Source: an uncultured Prochlorococcus sp.
Lineage (GTDB): Bacteria; Cyanobacteriota; Cyanobacteriia; PCC-6307; Cyanobiaceae
NCBI GenBank assembly: GCA_902622705.1
Contig: CACNQT010000002.1
Location: 1 to 64,000, forward strand
DNA length: 64,000 nucleotides
Reading direction: 5' to 3'
Both the position numbers and the translations under genes were made by a program. Below the pieces are notes generated by a model. That model was not told where the DNA came from. It did no database searches and was given only the letters and a program-made list of their open reading frames with translations. Within the stretch, counting starts at the first letter, position 1; each line of letters begins with the position of its first letter. Positions 46,668 through 56,610 of this stretch are shown here, piece after piece.

Positions 46668-48257
46668 CTATTTTTGATAAATTTTAAATTTATTAACGTT
46701 AAAAAATTTAGTAAGTAAAAAATAAATTACAAAAAAAGTTAGAGATCCAGATATTAATAATAAAAATTCTCCGAAATTTGAATTTAATTTATTCGTAGTT
46801 TTTAGAATAGTGAAACAAATAGTGCTATCTATAAAAGATGCTAATGACATTAGGATAATTTTCTTTAATAAATCCAAGTTAGGCAAATGGATATCTTCAT
46901 TTCGCAAATTGAGAGCAAGCAAAATACAAACTATAAAATTAACTATTGCTGAAGATAAAATTATTCCAACAACACCAAAATTATATTCTGAAAGATTCCC
47001 AAAATTTTTTATTGGTGCACCAATAAATAACCAATCAAAAAAAGCATTTAGCATGATTCCTGCCAATGACAACTGAAAAGGGAACTTTGTTTTTTCTATT
47101 GAGTAATATGTTCTTACTAATAAATCCCTATAAAGATAAAAAGGAATGCCAACTGCATAAGCAATTAGTATATTCTTCACTTTTAAAGTTGCTGCATAAT
47201 CAAAAGCTCCTCTTTCAAAAACTAACTGTACAATCTGGTTATTAAAAGTTATGAAAAATCCAGTTAAAAGTATACTTGTCAAAAAACAGTATTCTATTCC
47301 AGTCACTAAGTTTTTTTGTATTCCTCTAAAGTCTTTTTTACTTCTTAACTTAGAAAATTGCGGAAGTAATGGCAAAATTATTGAGTTGGATAATATGCCC
47401 GATGGGGCTTGTATAAGAAAGTTTCCGTAAGCTAATCCCGATGCAGCTCCTTGAAAACTGGAAGCAAAAAACATATCAATAAACACATTGATTTGACTTA
47501 GACCTGATGAGAAAGATGCTGGGATAATTAGTTTGAAAATCCTCTTCTCTTCATTTTTAAATAAATTAAAGGTTGACTCTAATCTCAAGAGACCGATTTT
47601 ATTTATTTCCCAGATTTGAACAACAAACTGAATAAAAGTCCCTGTCAAAGTTGCAAAAGCTAGTAATCCCGTAAAAGTGAGGAAATTTGAAGATGTATTT
47701 TCTTGGTTAAAAATCCAACTAATTAAAATAAAAAAAATAGTAGTTATGCTTGTTATTGCTGGGCTTATACTTGATAAAAAGAATTTACTACGGGAATTTA
47801 AGGCGCCAAAGCTCAAACCTATGAAGCCAGATAAAGGGATGCAAGGTGTAAGTATTCTTAATTGGTAAGTTGCAATTGATTTAGCTTCGTGAGTCAAATT
47901 GGGGGCTAATAATTCAATTAAAACCCTGGAATTGAAGTAAATTAATAAAGCAAAACCTAATAATATTATTGAAAGTTTTATGCTTACTTGAGTTAGAACA
48001 ATCCCTCCATTTTTTTTGTTAAGAGGGGTAAGAACTGCAACTACAGCATTATGTAATGGACCATTAATCCCTCCCACGATTATGAGCAAAAAACCTGGAA
48101 TTATATATGCATAATTAAATGCGTCATAAGTTATCCCAACTCCAAAAGCAGCAGCTATAAATATTTGACGTATACATCCGGCTAATTTACTAAGACTCGT
48201 ACCAAATGAAATTGAAAAAACATTATTTTTTAGAAATGAATTCATTTGGTCAAGCAA
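46668..48257 (-). CDS. murJ: lipid II flippase MurJ
   Basis: Exports lipid II for peptidoglycan synthesis. A 529-residue MOP-superfamily protein with about fourteen membrane segments; the N-terminal SFGTSLSKLAGCIRQIFIA and the LPLLPQFSKL segment are typical MurJ/MviN features. Complete. Divergent from sfsA. Confidence 0.94.
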   Translation of the reverse strand: MLDQMNSFLKNNVFSISFGTSLSKLAGCIRQIFIAAAFGVGITYDAFNYAYIIPGFLLIIVGGINGPLHNAVVAVLTPLNKKNGGIVLTQVSIKLSIILLGFALLIYFNSRVLIELLAPNLTHEAKSIATYQLRILTPCIPLSGFIGLSFGALNSRSKFFLSSISPAITSITTIFFILISWIFNQENTSSNFLTFTGLLAFATLTGTFIQFVVQIWEINKIGLLRLESTFNLFKNEEKRIFKLIIPASFSSGLSQINVFIDMFFASSFQGAASGLAYGNFLIQAPSGILSNSIILPLLPQFSKLRSKKDFRGIQKNLVTGIEYCFLTSILLTGFFITFNNQIVQLVFERGAFDYAATLKVKNILIAYAVGIPFYLYRDLLVRTYYSIEKTKFPFQLSLAGIMLNAFFDWLFIGAPIKNFGNLSEYNFGVVGIILSSAIVNFIVCILLALNLRNEDIHLPNLDLLKKIILMSLASFIDSTICFTILKTTNKLNSNFGEFLLLISGSLTFFVIYFLLTKFFNVNKFKIYQK

Positions 48258-48319
48258 AAAAATTTTTTCAAGAAGATTGAATTACAATTATATTTGATTT
48301 TTAACTAGCGACATATTTT

Positions 48320-49066
48320 ATGAATGATCGGATAATTCAATTTGATCCATTAATTGAAGGGGCGTTAATTAAGCGTTATAAAAGGTTTCTTGCAGACATT
48401 AAACTAGAGAGTGGAGAGATAGTAACTGCTCATTGCGCTAATACAGGTCCTATGAAGGGACTTTTGACCGAGGGAGCAAAGGTAAGAATAAGTGTTTCTC
48501 CCTCTCCGAAAAGAAAATTGCCATTTACTTTGGAACAGATATGTGTTCTAGATACAAACAACAATGAAGTCTGGGTTGGAATAAATACTCTTTTTGCAAA
48601 TAAGTTAATTAAAAAGGTAATTGAGAAAGACTTGCTAAGAGAAAAAATTGGAGAAATAGAGATAATTAAATCTGAAGTGCCTTATGGAAAGGATAAAAAA
48701 AGCAGAATTGACTTTTTTTTAACTCCAAAATCTTCAAATCCTGATAATCGTAACATTTACATAGAGGTAAAAAACACTACATGGATTACAAAAGATATTG
48801 CTCTTTTCCCAGATACAGTAACGAAAAGAGGACAAAAACACCTTATAGAATTAAAAGAACTAATTCCAAGGAGTAAAAGTGTTTTAGTGCCTTGCATTAC
48901 GAGAGAAGATGCTAAATTTTTTGCCCCTGGAGATGAGGCAGATCCCTTATATGGCAGGCTTTTTAGAGAATCTTTGACTGCGGGTATGATAATTATCCCT
49001 TGCTCCTTCATTTTTCATAAAGACCACATAACATGGAATGGAATTAAACCTTTAAAAATGGGATGA
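48320..49066 (+). CDS. sfsA: SfsA family protein (sugar fermentation stimulation homologue)
   Basis: A 248-residue protein of the SfsA family, which has an N-terminal OB-like domain and a C-terminal PD-(D/E)xK nuclease-like domain. Seen: [12 protein letters not shown] near residue 40, KSRIDFFL and [10 protein letters not shown] (PD-(D/E)xK core), and the [18 protein letters not shown] segment. DNA or nucleotide binding is likely; the physiological role is unsettled in all organisms. Confidence 0.93.
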   Translation: MNDRIIQFDPLIEGALIKRYKRFLADIKLESGEIVTAHCANTGPMKGLLTEGAKVRISVSPSPKRKLPFTLEQICVLDTNNNEVWVGINTLFANKLIKKVIEKDLLREKIGEIEIIKSEVPYGKDKKSRIDFFLTPKSSNPDNRNIYIEVKNTTWITKDIALFPDTVTKRGQKHLIELKELIPRSKSVLVPCITREDAKFFAPGDEADPLYGRLFRESLTAGMIIIPCSFIFHKDHITWNGIKPLKMG

Positions 49067-49143
49067 AATTAATTATTTTGTTACTTTAAAGAAAAAATTT
49101 TTTAAATTAACAAATAATTTTTTAAGGTGCAACTATAAAATTG

Positions 49144-49186
49144 GTATAAACAACTACTAGACACTGATAAGTTTTTTGAATAAATT
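49144..49186 (+). promoter_or_regulatory. NtcA-activated promoter of amt1
   Basis: Perfect NtcA box GTA-N8-TAC at 49144-49157, followed after 23 bases by TAAATT (49181-49186), matching the TAN3T -10 element of NtcA-activated promoters in place of a -35 box. The amt1 ATG is 55 bp further. Typical arrangement for ammonium-transporter genes in cyanobacteria; the regulator gene itself is at 37378. Confidence 0.85.
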
Positions 49187-49240
49187 TAAATTTGAAAGGA
49201 AACAGCACAAACTGTTTTTTTGCAGATCTAATTTTTTTTT

Positions 49241-50701
49241 ATGACCACTGCTTTGCAAACGCCTCAAAGGCGCTCTAGGTCCAAACTTCAAGATGCAAGT
49301 CTTGTTAATGGACCTATGCTCCTTTTGAGGAGTATTCGAGGATTTAGTTCAAACCGCTCTATGTTGTGGCTTGCAACTGTTCCTCTAGCTTTGTTTGGTT
49401 TAGGTATTTTCAATCTTTCAGCTCATGCAGCTGATTTACCTGAGTTGAATGCAGCTTTTCTTGCTAACAATTTATGGCTTTTGATCGCTACTATCTTAGT
49501 GATCTTCATGAACGCTGGTTTCGCTATGGTTGAGGCAGGTATGTGCCGTTCTAAGAACGCTGTTAACATCCTTGCCAAAAACCTCTTTGTATTTGCTCTA
49601 GCTGTAACTTCTTATTGGTTTATCGGCTATTCATTAATGTACGGAGGAAGCGTTGCCGACGGATGGCTTTATTTTGGAGGCTTATTTTTTGATCCAACAG
49701 TTACCGCAGATATGGTGACTGATGCTGGATTAGTCCCAACTGTTGATTTCTTGTTCCAGTCTGCATTTGCAGGAACTGCGGCAACTATCGTTTCCGGTCT
49801 TGTTGCTGAAAGAGTTAAATTTGGAGAATTTGTTGTTTTTGCGATTGTATTAACTGCATTTATTTATCCAATTGCTGGAAGCTGGAAATGGAATGGAGGT
49901 TGGCTTGATTCTTTAGGTTTTGTTGATTTTGCAGGTTCTTCAATCGTTCACTCAGTTGGAGCATGGGCAGGTCTTGTAGGAGCTATGCTTCTTGGACCAA
50001 GAATTGGCAAATACTCTGATGGAAAACCTCAGGCCATGCCAGGACATAATATGGCTATAGCTACTTTAGGTGCATTAGTTCTATGGATAGGTTGGTATGG
50101 ATTTAACCCTGGTTCTCAACTTGCTATGGATCAATGGGTTCCATATGTTGCTGTAACAACTACTTTGGCAGCAGCAGCTGGTGCTATCGGAGCAACCGTT
50201 GTTTCAACATTAACTTCCGGTAAGCCTGATCTTACTATGATTATTAACGGAATACTTGCTGGTTTGGTTAGTATCACTGCCGGTTGTGGTGATATGACTC
50301 TTGCTGGAGCCTGGTTCGCAGGACTAGTTGGAGGAATCATTGTTGTATTTTCTGTTGCAGCACTTGATGCTGCTGAGATCGATGATCCTGTAGGAGCATT
50401 CTCTGTTCACGGAGTTTGTGGTGTATGGGGTACTGTAGTGATTGGTCTCTGGGGTACAGCTGTTCAAGGCGATGGAGCAGGCATGGGATTGTTCAATGGT
50501 GGAGGTATTACTCTTCTACTAGTTCAAGCTCTTGGTGCCGCAGCTTATGCTATCTGGACACTCGTTACTTGCTGGATTGCTTGGTCCGTAATTGGAGGAT
50601 TATTTGGAGGAATCCGAGTATCTGAAGAGGAAGAGACTCAAGGCCTAGATATAGGAGAGCATGGAATGGAAGCATATCCTGACTTTGCATCTGCTAAATA
50701 A
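49241..50701 (+). CDS. amt1: ammonium transporter
   Basis: Trimeric inner-membrane Amt/Rh-family channel, 486 residues with eleven membrane helices after a hydrophobic N-terminal leader that ends near AHA. Conserved features: NAGFAMVEAGMCRSKN, the DFAGSSIVHSVGAWAG segment with the first pore histidine, and VHGVCGVWGTV with the second. Expression should be induced by nitrogen shortage through the NtcA box upstream, and transcription ends at the hairpin downstream. Confidence 0.97.
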   Translation: MTTALQTPQRRSRSKLQDASLVNGPMLLLRSIRGFSSNRSMLWLATVPLALFGLGIFNLSAHAADLPELNAAFLANNLWLLIATILVIFMNAGFAMVEAGMCRSKNAVNILAKNLFVFALAVTSYWFIGYSLMYGGSVADGWLYFGGLFFDPTVTADMVTDAGLVPTVDFLFQSAFAGTAATIVSGLVAERVKFGEFVVFAIVLTAFIYPIAGSWKWNGGWLDSLGFVDFAGSSIVHSVGAWAGLVGAMLLGPRIGKYSDGKPQAMPGHNMAIATLGALVLWIGWYGFNPGSQLAMDQWVPYVAVTTTLAAAAGAIGATVVSTLTSGKPDLTMIINGILAGLVSITAGCGDMTLAGAWFAGLVGGIIVVFSVAALDAAEIDDPVGAFSVHGVCGVWGTVVIGLWGTAVQGDGAGMGLFNGGGITLLLVQALGAAAYAIWTLVTCWIAWSVIGGLFGGIRVSEEEETQGLDIGEHGMEAYPDFASAK

Positions 50702-50722
50702 TCTAAATTTAAATTGATTTTA

Positions 50723-50755
50723 GAAACCTGACTTATGTCAGGTTTCTTTTTTTTT
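50723..50755 (+). terminator. intrinsic terminator of amt1
   Basis: A 10-bp stem GAAACCTGAC (50723-50732) with GTCAGGTTTC (50737-50746) over a TTAT loop, followed by nine T. Lies 22 bp after the amt1 stop. Confidence 0.95.
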
Positions 50756-50790
50756 ACGAAAAAATGTTTAGTATGTTGTAATATCTATAC

Positions 50791-51987
50791 ATGGATACTC
50801 AAGCTTTTAGAAGATCCCTTCATCATTCTGATAGATACAATAGAAGGGGTTTCGATTCTCCAACAAAAAGAGCACAAGCGTTAGAAGAAGCTTACCAAAG
50901 TGATTTGATATCCTCTATTAGAGATAATGGTTTTACTTATACAAAGGGTAGACTAAATATAAAATTAGCTAAAGCTTTTGGTTTTTGTTGGGGCGTCGAA
51001 AGAGCTGTGGCAATGGCTTATGAGACTAGAAGACATTACCCCAATGAGAATATTTGGATAACAAACGAAATAATTCATAATCCCTCAGTAAATGATCATT
51101 TAAGGAAAATGGATGTTAAATTTATTTCAGCAAAAAATGGAATTAAAGATTTTTCGTTAGTCTCTAATGGTGACGTAGTTATATTGCCTGCTTTCGGTGC
51201 CACTGTTCAAGAAATGAAGCTACTTCATGAAAAAGGATGTCACATAATAGATACAACTTGCCCTTGGGTTTCTAAGGTTTGGCATACTGTTGAAAAACAT
51301 AAAAAACATGTTTTTACATCTATCATTCATGGAAAGTTTAAGCATGAAGAGACTCTTGCCACTAGCTCATTTGCGGGTAAATATTTAGTTGTGTTGGATC
51401 TAGAAGAAGCAAATTATGTATCTGAATATATTCAGGGTAGAGGAAACAGAAATGAATTTATGAATAAATTTGCTAAAGCTTTTTCTACTGGATTTGATCC
51501 TGATAAAGATTTAGATAGAGTCGGAGTTGCTAACCAGACAACTATGCTTAAAAGTGAAACCGAGGAAATTGGAAAAGTTTTTGAAAAAACGATGTTAAAA
51601 AAATTTGGACCAGAAAATATAAATAGTCACTTTTTAGCTTTTAATACAATTTGTGATGCTACCGAAGAAAGACAAGATGCAATGTTTTCTTTGGTTGATG
51701 AAGAACTTGACATTCTTGTTGTTATAGGAGGTTTTAATTCATCTAATACTACTCATTTACAGGAAATAGCAATTACTAAGAATATTTCTTCTTTTCACAT
51801 AGATACTCCTGAGAGGATATCAGTTGAAGAAAACTCTATATTGCATAAACCACTAGGATCAGATTTAGAACTTAAAAATAATTTTTTACCTAGGGGAAAC
51901 ATTAATGTTGGAATTACTTCTGGGGCATCTACTCCTGACAAAGTTGTTGCTGATGTAATTGAAAAGTTAATTGCTATTGCTTCCTGA
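50791..51987 (+). CDS. ispH: 4-hydroxy-3-methylbut-2-enyl diphosphate reductase
   Basis: Last step of the MEP isoprenoid pathway, a 4Fe-4S enzyme producing IPP and DMAPP. The 398-residue cyanobacterial/plant-type chain has an N-terminal extension of about 60 residues and cluster cysteines in [21 protein letters not shown] and [11 protein letters not shown], plus the active-site glutamate there. It supplies carotenoid and phytol precursors. Probably has its own promoter since the amt1 terminator precedes it. Confidence 0.97.
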   Translation: MDTQAFRRSLHHSDRYNRRGFDSPTKRAQALEEAYQSDLISSIRDNGFTYTKGRLNIKLAKAFGFCWGVERAVAMAYETRRHYPNENIWITNEIIHNPSVNDHLRKMDVKFISAKNGIKDFSLVSNGDVVILPAFGATVQEMKLLHEKGCHIIDTTCPWVSKVWHTVEKHKKHVFTSIIHGKFKHEETLATSSFAGKYLVVLDLEEANYVSEYIQGRGNRNEFMNKFAKAFSTGFDPDKDLDRVGVANQTTMLKSETEEIGKVFEKTMLKKFGPENINSHFLAFNTICDATEERQDAMFSLVDEELDILVVIGGFNSSNTTHLQEIAITKNISSFHIDTPERISVEENSILHKPLGSDLELKNNFLPRGNINVGITSGASTPDKVVADVIEKLIAIAS

Positions 51988-52090
51988 ATTTGGATTAGCA
52001 TTGAAAACTTTGCTTAGTTTTTTTAATTTATTACTCAGATATTTCCTAAAGATCTACTTATTTACTAGAATAATGGAAAATTTATGAAGT

Positions 52091-52651
52091 ATGGAAGACA
52101 AAACACAGGCTAATCAGGTTCAAACAGCCAGTATGAATAGAACTAAAGCTCCCCAAAAAGTTGAAGTTGTTGTTGCTAATTCATCTTCAGGGTCAGAAGT
52201 AAATATCCTTGGGGAATTATCAATTTTTATTTTAAGAATTGGGTTTTGTGCTTTGATGATTCACCATGGCCTAGAGAAGCTTCAGGATCCACAGGGTTTT
52301 GCTGAGTTTGTAGTTGGTAAGTACTTCTCATTTTTGCCAGGTGATCCTGTTATTTGGACTTTTGGAGCAGCTATCACTCAATTAGTTTGCCCAGTAGGAT
52401 TGGCTTTAGGGATTTTTGCTAGGCTTTCTTCTCTAGGGCTATTCTCTACAATGGCATTTGCTGTTTATTTTCATCTCTTAGATACTGGATTAGAAGGTTT
52501 TCCACTTGCAGTAGTTGAGGGTCACAACTATGCTTTCGAATTGTCTTTTATATATGGGGCTATTTCTCTTTACTTTCTATGTGCAGGACCAGGAAGACTC
52601 TCCTTGTTTAGAAAGACTAACAAGATCACATATTATCCAAAATCAAGCTAA
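52091..52651 (+). CDS. DoxX-family membrane protein
   Basis: A 186-residue protein with a hydrophilic N-terminal tail of about 45 residues and four membrane spans. The DoxX pattern is clear: RIGFCALMIHHGLEKLQDPQ in span one, FGAAITQLVCPVGLALGIFA in span two and the YAFELSFIYGAISLYFL span. DoxX proteins are linked to quinone-dependent redox or stress functions but the role here is unknown. Convergent with purH, one base apart. Confidence 0.9.
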   Translation: MEDKTQANQVQTASMNRTKAPQKVEVVVANSSSGSEVNILGELSIFILRIGFCALMIHHGLEKLQDPQGFAEFVVGKYFSFLPGDPVIWTFGAAITQLVCPVGLALGIFARLSSLGLFSTMAFAVYFHLLDTGLEGFPLAVVEGHNYAFELSFIYGAISLYFLCAGPGRLSLFRKTNKITYYPKSS

Positions 52652-52652
52652 T

Positions 52653-54206
52653 TTAATGCAAAAAATGCCTTTTTTGCGTAAACACCATTGATATTCCTTT
52701 CGAATCACACATATCAATACTTTCTTGGTCTCTCAAACTGCCTCCAGGTTGGATAATTGCTTTTATTCCATACTCATTTGCAAGTTCTACAGTATCAGAA
52801 AATGGAAAAAACCCATCGCTTGCCAAAACAGCTTCAGAACATGATTCTTTAGCTGCTGTCAATGCTATTTTTGCCGCTCCAACTCTATTCATTTGTCCAG
52901 CTCCAATTCCAATAGTTTTTTGGTCTTTTGCAATTACAATTGCATTTGATTTTACGTGTTTACAAATTTTCCATGCAAAATTTAGATCTAAATTCATCTG
53001 ATTACTGGGGTTCTTTTTAGTTACTGAAATCCAACTTTCAGTTTTATCGTCATTATCATTATTTTCTTGAACAAGTAATCCTCCCATTATTGATTTATTA
53101 GAATTTTGGTTCTTTTTTGGAAGTGCATCTTTTGTTAATTTTAAAATTCTTAAATTCTTTTTGATTCTTAGAATTTCTAAAGCTTCTTTATCAAAGGATG
53201 GAGCTACAACACACTCTAAGAAAATATCTTTAAGGTTAATTGCCGTTTTACTATCAACATTAGAATTAAAAGCAACTATACCTCCAAATGCACTAACTGA
53301 GTCGCATTCCAAAGCATTCAAAAATGCTTGAGAGGATGAATTACTTATAGAGGCGCCACAAGGATTATTGTGTTTTAGAATTATAGAGGCATATGTATTA
53401 GTTGAAATATCACCTTTCTGTTCATAGCCAAATTCTAAAACTGTTGAGAGAGCTGACTCAAGATCCAATAGATTGTTATAACTTAATTCTTTACCTTGTA
53501 ATTGTTCTGCTGCGTTCCATCCAATCTTATTTAAACCATACCAAAAAGCTTTTTGATGAGGATTTTCCCCATATCTTAAGGTCTTGATTAGTGGATATGA
53601 TTTAATATATTTGGAAGATTGTAAACTTTTCTCTTTACTTATCCAATTAGATATCGCAGTATCATAGTCAGCTGTATGTTGAAAAGCTTCAAAGGCTAAT
53701 TTTGCCTTATATGATTCATTTAACCCCCCTTTTTTACTTTCTTCGAGAAATTCTTGATATTGACTAGGATCTACTAAAACTGAAACGTCTTTGTGATTTT
53801 TAGCTGCAGACCGAATCATTGATGGCCCTCCGATATCTATATTTTCAATCGCATCTTCCCACTTAGATTCTTTTTCAATAGTTTTTTTAAAAGGATATAA
53901 ATTTACAACTACTAAATCAATTAGTTCAAGTTGGTTTTCTAATATGTCTTTTTTATGTTCATTATCAGTTCTTTTAGCTAATATTCCTCCGTGGATTTTT
54001 GGATGCAAAGTTTTAACTCTTCCTCCAAGGATTTCTGGAGAATTAGTAAAATCTGAAACTTTAACAACTGGAATTTTTGCGTCCATAAGATGCTTGGCAG
54101 TTCCCCCACTTGATAGGATTTTATAATTAAATTTTTCTACCAATTCTTTACAAAATTGGATTATATTTTTTTTATCTGACACACTTACTAAAGCTAATGG
54201 TGACAT
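52653..54206 (-). CDS. purH: bifunctional AICAR formyltransferase / IMP cyclohydrolase
   Basis: Catalyses the last two steps of purine synthesis. The 517-residue chain has the N-terminal IMP cyclohydrolase domain (ILSSGGTAKHL, GGRVKTLHPKIHGG, NIDIGGPSMIRSAAKNH) and the C-terminal transformylase with LKHNNPCGAS carrying the Lys-His pair and QMNRVGAAKI. Complete. Divergent from the esterase gene (33 bp). Confidence 0.97.
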   Translation of the reverse strand: MSPLALVSVSDKKNIIQFCKELVEKFNYKILSSGGTAKHLMDAKIPVVKVSDFTNSPEILGGRVKTLHPKIHGGILAKRTDNEHKKDILENQLELIDLVVVNLYPFKKTIEKESKWEDAIENIDIGGPSMIRSAAKNHKDVSVLVDPSQYQEFLEESKKGGLNESYKAKLAFEAFQHTADYDTAISNWISKEKSLQSSKYIKSYPLIKTLRYGENPHQKAFWYGLNKIGWNAAEQLQGKELSYNNLLDLESALSTVLEFGYEQKGDISTNTYASIILKHNNPCGASISNSSSQAFLNALECDSVSAFGGIVAFNSNVDSKTAINLKDIFLECVVAPSFDKEALEILRIKKNLRILKLTKDALPKKNQNSNKSIMGGLLVQENNDNDDKTESWISVTKKNPSNQMNLDLNFAWKICKHVKSNAIVIAKDQKTIGIGAGQMNRVGAAKIALTAAKESCSEAVLASDGFFPFSDTVELANEYGIKAIIQPGGSLRDQESIDMCDSKGISMVFTQKRHFLH

Positions 54207-54239
54207 TATGGGAAAGTTTGCTTACTTAAGAATATAAAC

Positions 54240-54857
54240 ATGAAATACGATATCAATCATGAATATGTCTCGATTAGCTCTCAAACTGCAACTCATAGAA
54301 TTATTTTGATACATGGTTGGGGAGCTGATGCAGATGACCTCTTAACACTTGGAAAGGAGATTACTGAAAAAATAGATCTTGATTTTGAGGTAATTTCCCT
54401 GAGGGCCCCAGGATTACATCCAAGTGGACAAGGAAGACAGTGGTATGGATTGTACCCACATGATTGGAATGGGGCTGAGAGAGAGGTAAACAAACTTCTA
54501 GCTACATTAAAAAATTTTGATACCGATCAAATTTCACTCAAAAAAACAATTTTGTTGGGTTTCTCTCAGGGAGCAGCAATGGCAATTGATGCAGGATTTA
54601 GATTTAATTTAGGATTAATTGTTTCTTGTAGTGGTTATCCTCATCCAACCTGGTTTGTAGGAGAAAAATGCCCACCGTTGATTATTAGCCATGGTTTATT
54701 CGATGATGTAGTGCCTATCGAGGCTTCCAGGAGTATTTATAAAAAAGTTAAAAGCAAGTCTTCTAAATTATGTGAATTAGTAGAATTTGATGGATACCAT
54801 CAAATCGATTCAAATTTAATTGATTTTATAAGTACAAAGATAAGTTGTATTATTTAA
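54240..54857 (+). CDS. alpha/beta-hydrolase, carboxylesterase/phospholipase type
   Basis: A 205-residue serine hydrolase of the acyl-protein-thioesterase/YpfH group. The nucleophile elbow is GFSQGAA (serine near residue 113); the aspartate is in HGLFDDVVP and the histidine in DGYHQID near the C-terminus; the oxyanion region starts ILIHGWGADADD. The triad is complete. Substrate unknown. Overlaps the convergent DUF3155 gene by 4 bp. Confidence 0.9.
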   Translation: MKYDINHEYVSISSQTATHRIILIHGWGADADDLLTLGKEITEKIDLDFEVISLRAPGLHPSGQGRQWYGLYPHDWNGAEREVNKLLATLKNFDTDQISLKKTILLGFSQGAAMAIDAGFRFNLGLIVSCSGYPHPTWFVGEKCPPLIISHGLFDDVVPIEASRSIYKKVKSKSSKLCELVEFDGYHQIDSNLIDFISTKISCII

Positions 54858-55222
54858 ACGAAAGCATATTCGTATTCTTCAATTTCTTCCCAATCATCTG
54901 CAGTAAGTTCAAGACCTTCGAATATTTTGTCTTCTCCAATTCCTTCAACTACTACTTTTAATGATGGGAACAAAAAATGATTTTCTTCAGCATATTGGGC
55001 GCTAAATAACCCTTTTTCACCCCAAAAGAACCTATCAGTTGTATGTTCATTTCTTCGAACGTTGAAAACAGAAGGGGCAGACAGAGCATTTTCAGCTATG
55101 AATCTTCTTGCAGCTGTAACTGGTTTGTGTTTGCCGGTTTCGATATGATAAATAGGTACATGAGCCATTACTCTTTGACCAGCCAACCTTCTTCTGCTGA
55201 TTCTTTTTCTTTTTTTTGACAT
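54854..55222 (-). CDS. DUF3155-family protein
   Basis: A 122-residue soluble protein with a very basic N-terminus (SKKRKRISRRRLAGQR) followed by an acidic C-terminal part ending EEIEEYEYAFV. The pattern fits the cyanobacterial DUF3155 family; the basic head suggests nucleic-acid or ribosome contact, but this is inference. Its upstream region up to the histidine-kinase gene (230 bp) holds nothing I can identify. Confidence 0.82.
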   Translation of the reverse strand: MSKKRKRISRRRLAGQRVMAHVPIYHIETGKHKPVTAARRFIAENALSAPSVFNVRRNEHTTDRFFWGEKGLFSAQYAEENHFLFPSLKVVVEGIGEDKIFEGLELTADDWEEIEEYEYAFV

Positions 55223-55473
55223 TGAGTGGTACTCCTGAAATTATTAATTAGATTAGTCTTATTTATTTTTACTAATCTTATATCTATGATCTTTGAATTC
55301 ACTTCAAATTACATAGAGGACCCATCAACCCCTGATGTAGCTTAAAATATGATCAAATGTTCATATTTAGGGCTGGCTAAAGTCAGACCACTTTATATAT
55401 CTTAATACTTTTTTCATATTTTACAAGACCTTTTTCAAATTTTTTTAAAAAATTGCCCAAAATTTCATTCACT

Positions 55474-56610
55474 ATGAACCTCTCTAAAAAATTTGAAGAA
55501 TTAGTCATAAAACAACTGGAGAGTTTTGGTTGTTCAATGGGAGTGACTCATTTAGTTATGTATCTTGCTTCAGCTAAACAAGGAACCAAAGCATCTTTTG
55601 AAATGATTGGTCAATGGCCTCAAATTGATAGGCTTCTAATATCAATAGAAGATGATCCTTCACTGAAAGTCTCTTCTCCAAATAGAAGATGGTACCCACT
55701 CCAAGAAAATGATATTCTGCTCGGTGTTCTCAGGGTAGAAACCGACTTTAAAGGGGGTAATTGGCCAGTATCGCTTGATTCTAGATTAAAAGCGCTTTCA
55801 ATATCTTTAGCTAAATGCGTTTCTATCGAATTAGAACGTCAAAATAAAAATAAAGAAATTAATTTTTTAAAAAATCAGGTTAATGTCATAATCCATCAAT
55901 TAAGGAACCCATTGGCTGCTCTAAGGACATATGCAAAGTTACTCATAAAAAGACTTGGTTCAGATGATGACTCTATTGAAATAGTCGAACGCATGATCAT
56001 AGAGCAAAAACAAATTAATCAATATATGGACTCTTTTGCGCAACTCAATTCACCTATTCAACTTCCTTTAGAAATTGGAGAAGAAAGATTATTATTACCG
56101 CCAAATTTAGATAATAAAAAAGAAATAACTGTTCAGAGTTTATTGAGGCCAATTATAGAAAGGGGTAAAGCTAATGCGAAATTAGAGAATAGAGATTGGA
56201 TTGAACCTTCTTTTTGGCCAGATTGGACGTTATCGCCAGTTAAGGCAAAATATGCTGTAATCCCTGAAATAGTTGCCAATTTATTAGAAAATGCTTTTAA
56301 ATACGCTCAAAAAAATGCTGAAATTGGGATAACTATTACAAGTAAAGGTCTGTGCATATTTGATGGGGGAAAAAAAATAACCAAAAATGAAAATGAGAAG
56401 ATTTTTCATAAAGGTTTTAGAGGATCTGCTGCTAAAAAGAAGGAGGGCACTGGTGTGGGACTTTTTTTAGCGAGGAAATTAGCAAAACAAATTGGAGGAG
56501 ACCTGAAATTGCTAGGAAATTACTCAATTGATCATAATGAGGAATTGAAATATCTCAAGAAGAATAATATTTTCTACTTAGAACTTCCTATAAAAGAATT
56601 GCATGTATAA
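55474..56610 (+). CDS. soluble orphan sensor histidine kinase
   Basis: A 378-residue kinase counted from the ATG at 55474 (the frame is open to a TTG at 55453). No membrane segment. The N-terminal ~120 residues form a GAF-like sensory domain. The dimerisation helix carries the phospho-acceptor in IIHQLRNPLAALRTY, and the ATPase domain has the N box NLLENAFKYA and G boxes GTGVGLFLARKLAKQIGG. No response-regulator gene is adjacent, and the signal is unknown. Its 3' end overlaps the convergent cobS by 23 bp. Few sensor kinases exist in such reduced genomes. Confidence 0.93.
   Translation: MNLSKKFEELVIKQLESFGCSMGVTHLVMYLASAKQGTKASFEMIGQWPQIDRLLISIEDDPSLKVSSPNRRWYPLQENDILLGVLRVETDFKGGNWPVSLDSRLKALSISLAKCVSIELERQNKNKEINFLKNQVNVIIHQLRNPLAALRTYAKLLIKRLGSDDDSIEIVERMIIEQKQINQYMDSFAQLNSPIQLPLEIGEERLLLPPNLDNKKEITVQSLLRPIIERGKANAKLENRDWIEPSFWPDWTLSPVKAKYAVIPEIVANLLENAFKYAQKNAEIGITITSKGLCIFDGGKKITKNENEKIFHKGFRGSAAKKKEGTGVGLFLARKLAKQIGGDLKLLGNYSIDHNEELKYLKKNNIFYLELPIKELHV

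Noticed and set aside
55337..55350. GTA-N8-TAT before the histidine-kinase gene
   Set aside because: Imperfect box with no spaced -10 element.
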